7,641 bases of DNA, taken from the NCBI GenBank assembly GCA_040508515.1, contig JBEVMS010000229.1:1-7641 (forward strand), in the 5' to 3' direction. Source of the stretch: JBEVMS01 sp040508515 (GTDB lineage: Bacteria > Pseudomonadota > Gammaproteobacteria > Xanthomonadales > Rhodanobacteraceae). Under the pieces are notes generated by a model. That model worked only from the letters and a program-made list of their open reading frames with translations, was not told the origin of the DNA and did not search any database. The number at the start of each line of letters is the position of its first letter. Position 1 is the first letter of the stretch. Shown here piece after piece: positions 1-5,574 of this stretch. A program made the position numbers and the translations under genes.

Positions 1-408
1 GCCGCTCGAACCATGCGCCTCGTGCAAGAACGCGTCGTAATCGGTGATGTAATCGCTGGGATCGTACAGTTGGTCGGCGAGCACCATCAGCACGCAGTCG
101 GCGCTGAAGTCGTACAGCTCGCGCCACACCATGCGACCCAACAACAGGCCGCGCGAGGGATCGTCCAGCACCACCTCTCGGGAACCGCCGCCGTCGTCCA
201 GCAACATGGTGACCGAGCCACGCACCGCCACTACCAGTTGCTTGAGATGTCGATGCGCGTGCTGCCCGCGGCGCACGCCGCTCTTGGTGGCGAACATGTA
301 GTACACGCGCCGGATTTCAAAGGGCACGTTCCGATCCTTCTCCAAAGCGATCAACATGCCGCGCTGGTCGCCGTGCTTCTGCAACTGGATTCGTTCGATT
401 TCCATCAT
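1..408 (-). CDS. fdtA: dTDP-sugar 3,4-ketoisomerase, WxcM/FdtA-type cupin (3' end beyond window)
   Basis: The minus strand reads open for 136 codons from an ATG at 408-406 to the window edge; a second ATG follows immediately at 405-403. The protein begins MMEIERIQL and carries the small-cupin pattern of the WxcM-like family: RRVYYMFAT (residues 33-41), RRGQHAHRHLKQ (46-57), a glycine-containing turn and the ending segment LADQLYDPSDYITDYDAFL (110-128). In characterised FdtA/QdtA enzymes the HAH pair and a nearby Tyr lie in the active site; the matching residues here are His50, His52 and Tyr37. These enzymes convert dTDP-4-keto-6-deoxyglucose to a 3-keto isomer, the step before amination to Fuc3N- or Qui3N-type sugars for O-antigen, glycan or S-layer. 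Family members are about 135-140 residues, so only a few codons should be missing. No strong ribosome-binding site is visible. The specific isomer product (galacto versus gluco) cannot be told from this sequence, so the symbol is tentative. The partner transaminase should lie to the left, outside the window. Confidence 0.88.
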   Translation of the reverse strand, partial: MMEIERIQLQKHGDQRGMLIALEKDRNVPFEIRRVYYMFATKSGVRRGQHAHRHLKQLVVAVRGSVTMLLDDGGGSREVVLDDPSRGLLLGRMVWRELYDFSADCVLMVLADQLYDPSDYITDYDAFLHEAHGSSG

Positions 409-780
409 TTGGGCCGGGCTGTGAATGCTTTGGAGGACGACGTATGCGAATGAGTGCCGCTTGGCCGGCAAAAGGTTGCATCCCCACTTAGGCGGCCGCA
501 CGCCGGAGCAACGTGTCCAAAAAATCCGTGTGTCTACCGCCCGCATGCGCGCCTGCGTGCGCTGCGGCACGACTGCCGGCTCGCCAACGGATCGTGCTGG
601 CGCGGACGCATCTTTTGAATCGTGGTCTGCGCGAGTGCGATTGATCCGATGCAACCTTTCTCGATGCAAGGGGCACACACGCTCACTAGGCCCCTTCAAG
701 CCCACTCTCACGCGCTTCAAACGGTATGGGCATGCATGGGATTGAGCACCATCACAGCGACGCGCAAAAGGCAATCGGGT
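409..780. other. divergent intergenic region, no convincing gene
   Basis: This 372-base stretch separates the minus-strand ketoisomerase from the plus-strand cytochrome b561 gene, so promoters for both should lie here. I found no clear sigma70 -35/-10 pair on either strand. It contains one inverted repeat (668-674 with 690-696) and several frames open by chance because of high GC. The open frames crossing it have no recognisable domain and run into the shadow of flanking genes. Confidence 0.6.
668..696. repeat. inverted repeat, 7-bp arms, 15-base loop
   Basis: AAGGGGC at 668-674 is the exact reverse complement of GCCCCTT at 690-696, separated by 15 bases. There is no T-tract after it, so it does not look like a terminator. 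It lies about 85 bases upstream of the cytochrome b561 start and could be an operator or a leader hairpin, or chance in GC-rich DNA. Confidence 0.35.
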
Positions 781-1419
781 ATGGGACTACAGACGAAAAA
801 AAACGCCTTCCCACGGGACAACGATGAGGCGGCATATGCGCCCAGCACGCCGAGCGGAAATCAATCGCCACAACCCGCTCAGGTCACCGTGCCGATGCGA
901 CCCAAGACCCTGGTGGTGTTGCACTGGCTCACCGTGCTTTGCCTGATCATGGCGGCCACCCTGATCCTGACCCGCGAGCAAGTCGACGGACGCGCGCTCG
1001 AACAATGGCTGCTCGAAGGGCATCGCCATTTTGGATTGCTGGTGCTTTTGCTGCTCCTGGCGCGCGTGGCGGTTCGATTTCGCGCCGGCAAACTGCAGCC
1101 TGCGGGGGAGCATGCACGCATCTTCCGCGTTGCGGCGACGCTGACTCACTTTGCCTTGTATGGCCTGCTGCTCGCGCTGCCACTGCTGGGCTGGGCGCTC
1201 AGCGATGCCGAAGACAAGCCCGTGCATTTCCTGGGCGCCACGCTGCCTGCGATCGTGGGCGCTGACGAGGATCTCGCCGACAAACTGCAGTTGCTGCATA
1301 CCGATGCCGCCTGGCTGCTGCTTGGGCTGGTCACCTTGCATGTCGCGGCAGCCCTTGTGCATCACTTTGTGCTACGCGACGGGACGCTACGGATGATGCT
1401 GCCCAAACGCCGTCGCTGA
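781..1419 (+). CDS. cytochrome b561 family membrane protein
   Basis: A 212-residue four-helix inner-membrane cytochrome b of the bacterial b561 (CybB-like) family. Helix 1 starts after RPKTLVVLHW (His48), helix 2 after GHRHFG (His81), helix 3 contains LTHFALYGLLLALPLLGW (His123), and helix 4 contains His187 in VTLHVAAALVHHF; these are the expected positions for ligands of two b hemes. The tail RDGTLRMMLPKRRR matches the usual family ending. Such proteins pass electrons between the quinone pool and periplasmic partners; E. coli CybB is reported to oxidise superoxide and reduce ubiquinone. The ATG at 781 was chosen because AAAAGG at 766-771 is well placed; the resulting first 38 residues are polar and look disordered, so a start at 895 (MRPKT) is possible but has a poorer ribosome-binding site. 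The next gene begins 52 bases downstream on the same strand, suggesting co-transcription with the two c-type cytochrome genes. The precise electron partner is not determined by the sequence. Confidence 0.88.
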   Translation: MGLQTKKNAFPRDNDEAAYAPSTPSGNQSPQPAQVTVPMRPKTLVVLHWLTVLCLIMAATLILTREQVDGRALEQWLLEGHRHFGLLVLLLLLARVAVRFRAGKLQPAGEHARIFRVAATLTHFALYGLLLALPLLGWALSDAEDKPVHFLGATLPAIVGADEDLADKLQLLHTDAAWLLLGLVTLHVAAALVHHFVLRDGTLRMMLPKRRR

Positions 1420-1460
1420 TGGGCGCCTGACCTTTCCCCGCTCCGCCCCTCTAAAAACTC

Positions 1461-1466
1461 AAGGAG
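1461..1466 (+). promoter_or_regulatory. ribosome-binding site of the cytochrome-porin gene
   Basis: AAGGAG ends five bases before the ATG at 1472 and selects that start over the in-frame ATG at 1517 (MPLWCG). It is one of only two full consensus Shine-Dalgarno sites seen in the window. Confidence 0.7.
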
Positions 1467-1471
1467 ACTCC

Positions 1472-2845
1472 ATGCTGCCTTTTCTGATCCGACGCGCCAG
1501 GCGAAGGCCAAAGAACATGCCCCTGTGGTGTGGCTTGGCCGTGCTGCTGCTACTGGCCTGCACCGATGCACATGCCATTCCCGCCTACGCGCGACAGACC
1601 GGCTCCGCATGTGCCGACTGTCACGCCGGTGCTTATGGTGCAGGCGCCGGTGGCACCCTGACCCCGTACGGCATGCGTTTCAAAATGAACGGCTACACCG
1701 ATACGGACGGAAACGGCATCAAGATTCCCTTGTCCGGTCAGCTCATCGAAACCCATAGCGCACCGGCCCGCGGCCAGAGCAGCACGGAACTCACCGAAGC
1801 TGACCTCTACCTGGCGGGACGCATTACCGACCAGGTCGGCGGCTACGTCAAAGTTACTGCCGATCACACCGCCCAGTCGGGCACGTACAACACGCAGCTG
1901 AGCAACGTCGACCTGCGCTTCGTGGCCAAGGATCTCAAGCTCAACGGCAAGGACTTGCTGGTCGGCGTGAGCGTCAACAACAATCCCGGCTTCGACGATC
2001 CGGTCGATGTTCTACCGGCGTCGGTAAGCCTGGGGCCGCCGGGTGGAAGCGGCCCTTCCGGTACTTTGCTGAACCCCTCCAGCGCCAATGCCCCGGCCAA
2101 CCGTGTCATCGGTGCCACCGTCTACGGCCTGTATGACTCCAACTGGTATGGCGAAGTGGGCACGTACAACTCCCTGCCCACCTCCGAACAGGATCATCTG
2201 GGTTACGCGCTCTCCGGCGACCCCGGCAGGCTCAGCGATACGGCCTATTTCCGCTTCGCCTATATGAAGGACTTGAAGACCCAGTTCTTCTCGATCGGCC
2301 TGGCCGGATTGAACACCAAACGCCAGTTGCCGCGAACCGGACCGAGCGACAGCATCACCGACCTGGGCTACGACCTTAGTTACCAATACCTCGGTAACCG
2401 CAACAACATCGTGCAGGTCAGTTACATCAATATCCTGGAGCAGCGTAAATACGGCAGCATGCCGGCAAGCCCCACCGTCCCCGGCCTTTTCGCCCTGCCG
2501 GACGGCACGCTGCATGACCAGACGCTCAGCCTGACCTATACCTTCATGCAGAGCTACGGCGTGCAATGGGCGCACCTGGTGAGCACCGGCACGCACGACG
2601 CGGTTCGCTTCGGGCCCTTCGGCGATCCGGACACCACCGCTAACCTCATCAGCGTGTTCTGGTCGCCCTTCGGCAAGGACGACTCGTTTACCTCGATCGC
2701 GAATTTGAAGCTCGCCGCCACCTGGTTCCGTTTCACGAAATTCAACGGCGCGACCGACAACATCTTCGATGTGCCGTTAGGCGTGTCGACGACCAAGCCC
2801 GCGGACCTAAACGCCTTCTCGGTTTCGGCGAGCGTGGCGTTCTAA
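1472..2845 (+). CDS. monoheme cytochrome c fused to outer-membrane beta-barrel (Cyc2-like cytochrome-porin)
   Basis: A 457-residue exported protein. Residues 1-35 form a signal peptide with a long basic start (RRARRRPK), a hydrophobic core and a TDAHA cleavage site. The mature protein opens with IPAYARQTGSACADCH, so a single CxxCH heme c site (Cys47, Cys50, His51) sits about a dozen residues from the new N-terminus, followed by LTPYGMRFKMNGYTD. The remaining roughly 390 residues alternate short aromatic-rich strands with polar loops and end in SASVAF, with the C-terminal Phe typical of outer-membrane barrels. A lone N-terminal heme joined to a porin is the architecture of Cyc2, the outer-membrane cytochrome implicated in Fe(II) oxidation in Acidithiobacillus and neutrophilic iron oxidisers, and the PxxARQTGxxCxxCH opening resembles that group. 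Orthology to Cyc2 is an inference; this could be another cytochrome-barrel family with a different donor or acceptor. No second CxxCH was found. The downstream cytochrome c gene begins 22 bases after the stop. Confidence 0.8.
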   Translation: MLPFLIRRARRRPKNMPLWCGLAVLLLLACTDAHAIPAYARQTGSACADCHAGAYGAGAGGTLTPYGMRFKMNGYTDTDGNGIKIPLSGQLIETHSAPARGQSSTELTEADLYLAGRITDQVGGYVKVTADHTAQSGTYNTQLSNVDLRFVAKDLKLNGKDLLVGVSVNNNPGFDDPVDVLPASVSLGPPGGSGPSGTLLNPSSANAPANRVIGATVYGLYDSNWYGEVGTYNSLPTSEQDHLGYALSGDPGRLSDTAYFRFAYMKDLKTQFFSIGLAGLNTKRQLPRTGPSDSITDLGYDLSYQYLGNRNNIVQVSYINILEQRKYGSMPASPTVPGLFALPDGTLHDQTLSLTYTFMQSYGVQWAHLVSTGTHDAVRFGPFGDPDTTANLISVFWSPFGKDDSFTSIANLKLAATWFRFTKFNGATDNIFDVPLGVSTTKPADLNAFSVSASVAF

Positions 2846-2855
2846 AAACTTGCAC

Positions 2856-2860
2856 AGGAA
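2856..2860 (+). promoter_or_regulatory. ribosome-binding site that decides the cytochrome c start
   Basis: AGGAA lies seven bases before the GTG at 2868, in the 22-base gap after the cytochrome-porin stop. It favours GTG 2868 over the in-frame TTG at 2850, which has no site of its own and would begin before a complete Shine-Dalgarno. Confidence 0.55.
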
Positions 2861-2867
2861 TCAGAAT

Positions 2868-3257
2868 GTGACGAAGTTATCTTTGGGCCTATGTGCCGCA
2901 GCGCTCGTCCTGGGCTGGGCCTCGACCTCCCCTGCCGCCCATGCCGGTGATGCCAGCGCCGGAGCCAGTGTCTATAAATCCGAGTGTGCCGAGTGCCATG
3001 CCATCAAGGAGGGCCGCAACAAGAAAGGCCCCAGCCTTTTCGGTATCGTCGGCCGCAAGGCCGCCACCGCGCCCGATTACCAGTATTCGGATGCCATGCG
3101 CGCGAAAACCGATTGGGTCTGGACGCCAGAAAAACTGCATGACTATTTGTCGCAACCCGCCAAGCAGGCCATCCCCGGTACCAAGATGCGATACGATGGC
3201 CTGACTGATGCCAAGCAGTTGGACGATCTCATCGCCTACCTGAGCACAGTCCACTAA
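2868..3257 (+). CDS. class I (c2/mitochondrial-type) soluble cytochrome c, periplasmic
   Basis: A 129-residue protein from a GTG start. The signal peptide is MTKLSLGLCAAALVLGW to SPAAHA, with cleavage expected after Ala26. The mature cytochrome has CAECH at 40-44, the KKGPSLFGIVGRKA segment, Trp-rich WVWTPEKLHDYL, IPGTKMRY containing the probable distal ligand Met107, and the closing helix LDDLIAYLSTV. These are hallmarks of class I cytochrome c2-type electron shuttles of about 100 mature residues with a Met/His heme. The gene is the third of a likely operon after cytochrome b561 and the cytochrome-porin. Its product is well suited to carry electrons across the periplasm between the outer-membrane heme and inner-membrane acceptors such as cytochrome b561 or a terminal oxidase; that partnership is inferred from gene order. 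Heme attachment would require the Ccm system, of which ccmC lies at the right end of the window. Confidence 0.92.
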   Translation: MTKLSLGLCAAALVLGWASTSPAAHAGDASAGASVYKSECAECHAIKEGRNKKGPSLFGIVGRKAATAPDYQYSDAMRAKTDWVWTPEKLHDYLSQPAKQAIPGTKMRYDGLTDAKQLDDLIAYLSTVH

Positions 3258-3382
3258 ACCGTCCCTTCGCCGCGTGTCGCTGCGCTTGGACGCGGGTGGC
3301 CTGGCATCACCTCATACACTGGTTATTCGAATCATGAAGTGATGCTGCGCAACCGTTCAAAGGTTAACGTTCGAGAGACTCC

Positions 3383-3419
3383 CTTCGCCGTGGTGGTTCG
3401 CCACCACGGCGAAGTTTTT
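3383..3419 (+). terminator. strong intrinsic terminator, perfect 14-bp stem with TTCG loop
   Basis: Bases 3383-3396 pair perfectly with 3401-3414 around the tetraloop TTCG (3397-3400), directly followed by five T residues (3415-3419). All 14 pairs are Watson-Crick, and C(UUCG)G-like loops are unusually stable in RNA, although here the closing pair is G-C rather than C-G. The T-tract on this strand and no A-tract on the left make it a plus-strand terminator. It ends the cytochrome cassette about 125 bases after the cytochrome c stop and insulates it from the outer-membrane protein gene. The 3258-3382 spacer otherwise shows only a few short hairpins and no gene. Confidence 0.93.
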
Positions 3420-3441
3420 ATGCGCCCGGAACGGTAACTTT

Positions 3442-3532
3442 CATGGCGCCATGCTCCCGCTTCCGAGCCCCTACCAGATCGCCGCGCTCGCGCCCCGGAG
3501 CCAGCTCGCACGCCGGCTGCCATGGCGCCGTG
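3442..3532. repeat. two copies of a 12-base palindrome, CATGGCGCCATG
   Basis: The perfect palindrome CATGGCGCCATG occurs at 3442-3453, and a one-mismatch copy CATGGCGCCGTG occurs at 3521-3532. The starts of the two copies are 79 bases apart. Both lie between the terminator and the predicted start of the outer-membrane protein, the second overlapping its GTG codon. They could be operator half-sites or chance. Confidence 0.4.
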
Positions 3533-4267
3533 ACGTCAAGAAAGCGGCTGGGCGCCCTGTCGGCAGCCATCGCAACCTGTCTTTGCATGCCGCTGCATGC
3601 GCAGTCCTCGCCTTTCAGCGGCACCGTCGCACTCAGCTCGCAACTGGTCGACCGCGGTCTGCCGGTTACCTCGAACACGCCCACGATGCAGGGCGCGGCG
3701 GCCTGGTCCTCGCCCAGTGGCTGGTCGCTGGGCATCTCGGCCAGCGCCGAGCTGCGCTCGCCAGGCACCCTTGCCGAGTCGATGGCGCAGGCCTCCCGCA
3801 GTTGGGCACTATCCAGCGACTGGCAGATGCAGGCCAGCGTGATTTACTACAGCTACACCGGCGACGCTCAGACAAGGGTCTACGATCGCGGCGAGGCGGG
3901 AGTGACGTGGATCTACCGCGACATCCTGACCTTTGACCTCGCGGCCGTCCGCGTCATCGGGTCCAGTGACCACCGCCCGCGCGCCGCAGCCGATGTCGGC
4001 TTTCACTGGCCGCTGATCTGGAATTTTTCCTTGTCGGCCGGCGCGGGGCTGGCGCAGTCGCTCAGTGCGCCCCGCTACTACGCCCACGCGGGCGCTTACG
4101 ACCACAATCCGTCCGGGACTTATGCCTACGGCCAGACAGGCCTGATCTGGAATTATGGCCACTGGCAGTTGGCCCTCGATCGCATCCTGACCAGCCAGGA
4201 CGCGCGCCGGCTCGGCGGCAATCTGAATGCATCGCCATGGGTCGCGACGATGTCACGTTCGTTCTAA
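3530..4267 (+). CDS. outer-membrane beta-barrel protein, TIGR02001/Gcw_chp type
   Basis: A 245-residue exported protein from GTG 3530. That start gives a clean signal peptide (TSRKR, hydrophobic LGALSAAIATCLCM, cleavage near PLHA, residue 24). The in-frame ATG at 3443 would add 29 basic, non-hydrophobic residues ahead of the signal, so it is less likely, though no good ribosome-binding site favours either. The mature start, FSGTVALSSQLVDRGLPVT followed by TPTMQGAAAW, matches the family opening in which a strand with DRG or RGxS is followed by PxxQGG. The rest is alternating amphipathic strands rich in Tyr and Trp (VIYYSYTGD, GVTWIYRD, GLIWNYGHWQLALD), ending in MSRSF with the C-terminal Phe read by the barrel-assembly machinery. 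The family's function is unknown. It is separated from the cytochrome genes by a strong terminator and lies 78 bases before the ECF sigma gene on the same strand, so it may be co-transcribed with that gene or be its target. Confidence 0.78.
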   Translation: MTSRKRLGALSAAIATCLCMPLHAQSSPFSGTVALSSQLVDRGLPVTSNTPTMQGAAAWSSPSGWSLGISASAELRSPGTLAESMAQASRSWALSSDWQMQASVIYYSYTGDAQTRVYDRGEAGVTWIYRDILTFDLAAVRVIGSSDHRPRAAADVGFHWPLIWNFSLSAGAGLAQSLSAPRYYAHAGAYDHNPSGTYAYGQTGLIWNYGHWQLALDRILTSQDARRLGGNLNASPWVATMSRSF

Positions 4268-4288
4268 CACCATCGCAACCTTTTCACC

Positions 4289-4317
4289 TTGACAAGGTAC
4301 TCACGTAGCGAACCGAT
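4289..4317 (+). promoter_or_regulatory. possible promoter for the sigma factor operon
   Basis: A full consensus -35, TTGACA (4289-4294), is followed after 17 bases by ACCGAT (4312-4317), which is a poor -10. The same gap also holds GAACC at 4310-4314 with CGT at 4329-4331, faintly like an ECF-type promoter but with a spacing that seems short. A small hairpin (4324-4328 with 4337-4341) lies just before the ATG. Any of these could drive or modulate the sigma operon; none is strong evidence alone. Confidence 0.22.
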
Positions 4318-4345
4318 CGCCATTTGAGCGTTTTTCCTCAAGCTT

Positions 4346-4930
4346 ATGAACGACACCGATAGAAACGCCGACGCCACCGATCGCCTGCTGCTGCAACGCA
4401 TGGCAGCGGGAGACCGTGCCGCGCTGACGGTGCTTTACCGCAGTTACCACGGCCGGCTTTGCCGCTTCCTGTCGCGGCTGACCCGCCGCCCGGATGTGAT
4501 CGAGGAAGTCATCAACGATTGCTTGTGGATCGCCTGGCAAAAAGCCGGCAGCTTCCATGGGGATTCGCGCGTGTCCACCTGGATCATGGGCATCGCCTAT
4601 CGCTGCGGCCTCAAGGCGCTACGCCAGCACGGCGATGAACCGGTCGACGACGACAACGTGTCCGAAGCGCTGATTCCCTCCCATGATCCTGGCGAAGACC
4701 GCGAATTGCGCGACTGGCTAGGCAAGGGGCTGGACCGTTTGTCGGTCGATCAGCGGGTGGTGGTCGAGCTGGTCTATGGCGTCGGGCACAGTCTGGACGA
4801 CGTGGCCGTGATCATGCAGTGCCCGGTCGGCACGGTCAAAGCGCGGCTGTTCCACGCCCGAGTCAAGTTACGCAATGTGCTTCCATCGCTGGCCGGAAAC
4901 ACATCCAACACCAAGGAGAGCGCACCATGA
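4346..4930 (+). CDS. ECF-type RNA polymerase sigma factor
   Basis: A 194-residue sigma factor with only the two essential ECF domains. Region 2 spans about residues 27-95 (LYRSYHGRLCRFL, RPDVIEEVINDCLWIAWQKAGSF and VSTWIMGIAYRCGLKALR), which binds core polymerase and the -10 element. After an acidic linker (DEPVDDDN), region 4 spans about 125-178 (LDRLSVDQRVVVELVYG, then the helix-turn-helix SLDDVAVIMQCPVGTVKARLFHARVKLR), which reads the -35 element. Its stop overlaps the start of the anti-sigma gene by four bases (ATGA at 4927-4930), the classic arrangement for a cognate pair and a sign of translational coupling. Its ATG has only a weak ribosome-binding site. It is expected to be held inactive at the membrane by the next protein and released on an envelope signal. 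The regulon is unknown; the flanking outer-membrane protein and the lipoprotein protease in the same operon are candidates. Confidence 0.93.
   Translation: MNDTDRNADATDRLLLQRMAAGDRAALTVLYRSYHGRLCRFLSRLTRRPDVIEEVINDCLWIAWQKAGSFHGDSRVSTWIMGIAYRCGLKALRQHGDEPVDDDNVSEALIPSHDPGEDRELRDWLGKGLDRLSVDQRVVVELVYGVGHSLDDVAVIMQCPVGTVKARLFHARVKLRNVLPSLAGNTSNTKESAP
4913..4918 (+). promoter_or_regulatory. ribosome-binding site of the anti-sigma gene
   Basis: AAGGAG lies inside the last codons of the sigma gene, eight bases before ATG 4927, and fixes that start over any earlier in-frame codon. An independent strong site suggests that the anti-sigma factor is made at least as abundantly as the sigma factor. Confidence 0.65.
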
Positions 4931-5574
4931 CGTTCCCGATGAATACCGGCAGAGACTGTGCCATCGCCTGGGAGGCGATGCCATGGGTGTTGCAAGGCAG
5001 CGCGCCTCAAGAACAAAGCCAGTGGCTGAGCGAGCATCTGGCGCAGTGTGAATCGTGCCGTGCGGAGTTCGCGCAGCAGCAGCAGTTGCAGTTGGCGATG
5101 TCGCTGCCGGCGGATATCACGCTTGACGCGGACGTCGGCCTGCGCCGCCTGCTCGGGCGCCTCGACATGCCCGAGCTGCCGGAAATCGCCACGCCGAAAC
5201 GTTCGTCAGCCTCCCCCTGGCTACAACGCGCGTTGATCGCCGCGGTGCTGGTTCAAGCTATCGGCATCGGTGTGTTGGGTGCCAAGCTCGGGTCGGCCGG
5301 CGGCAGCGCGCCCGCGCCCTACCGCACGTTGAGCCAGCAAGCCGCGCCCGTTGCACCCGGCGCGATTCATGTGGTGCCCGATGCCAGCATGAAGCTCGCC
5401 GACTGGGACACGCTGCTTCATCAACTTCGCTTGCAGGTGGTGCAAGGTCCCAACGATGTCGGTGCCTACACCGTCGTGCCAACCGGCGCGGCATCGGCTT
5501 CGACGCAAATCCTCGCGCAACTGCGTGCCACGCACGGCATTCGCTTGGCTGAGCCAGTCGCGGCAACACCATGA
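4927..5574 (+). CDS. transmembrane zinc-finger anti-sigma factor with prodomain-like periplasmic tail
   Basis: A 215-residue single-pass membrane protein. The cytoplasmic part carries a ZAS-type zinc site, HxxxCxxC (His37, Cys41, Cys44), with Cys11 as a likely fourth ligand 26 residues earlier; such domains clamp the ECF sigma factor encoded just upstream. A hydrophobic helix at about 98-121 (WLQRALIAAVLVQAIGIGVL) crosses the inner membrane. The periplasmic tail (122-215) opens with PYRTLSQ and contains LAD (157-159), YTVV (181-184) and IRLAEP (205-210), a spaced pattern also found in the prodomain-like region of the next gene's protease and similar to fervidolysin/I9-type prodomains. The tail is therefore likely to be a small alpha/beta fold that senses, or is bound by, a protease; this is inference. 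Start and stop overlap the neighbouring genes by four bases on both sides, giving a tightly coupled three-gene unit. The inducing signal cannot be read from sequence. Confidence 0.9.
   Translation: MTFPMNTGRDCAIAWEAMPWVLQGSAPQEQSQWLSEHLAQCESCRAEFAQQQQLQLAMSLPADITLDADVGLRRLLGRLDMPELPEIATPKRSSASPWLQRALIAAVLVQAIGIGVLGAKLGSAGGSAPAPYRTLSQQAAPVAPGAIHVVPDASMKLADWDTLLHQLRLQVVQGPNDVGAYTVVPTGAASASTQILAQLRATHGIRLAEPVAATP

Noticed and set aside
13..453. 146-codon plus-strand frame at the left end
   Set aside because: It is antisense to the ketoisomerase, which has the conserved HAH cupin motif in the minus-strand frame.
444..491. 15-residue open frame after a GGAGGACGACGT sequence
   Set aside because: The ribosome-binding site is good, but the peptide is too short and plain to support as a gene without conservation or expression data.
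622..780. Upstream extension of the cytochrome b561 frame to an ATG at 622
   Set aside because: It would add 53 residues with no homology-like pattern and no ribosome-binding site; the start at 781 has AAAAGG suitably placed.
1547..1564. Lipobox-like LLAC in the cytochrome-porin signal peptide
   Set aside because: Leu at the -2 position is unusual, and a clean AHA cleavage site follows five residues later, fitting an ordinary signal peptidase I substrate and a barrel protein.
2012..2596. 194-codon minus-strand frame opposite the cytochrome-porin
   Set aside because: The plus-strand protein explains the sequence (signal peptide, heme site, C-terminal Phe). The antisense translation has no recognisable pattern.
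3321..3382. tRNA-like fragments (TTCGAATC and GTTCGAGA) in the spacer after cytochrome c
   Set aside because: No acceptor stem, anticodon arm or correctly spaced T-arm could be assembled around them.
3342..3437. 31-residue open frame across the terminator
   Set aside because: It has no ribosome-binding site and is made largely of the hairpin sequence, so it looks like chance.
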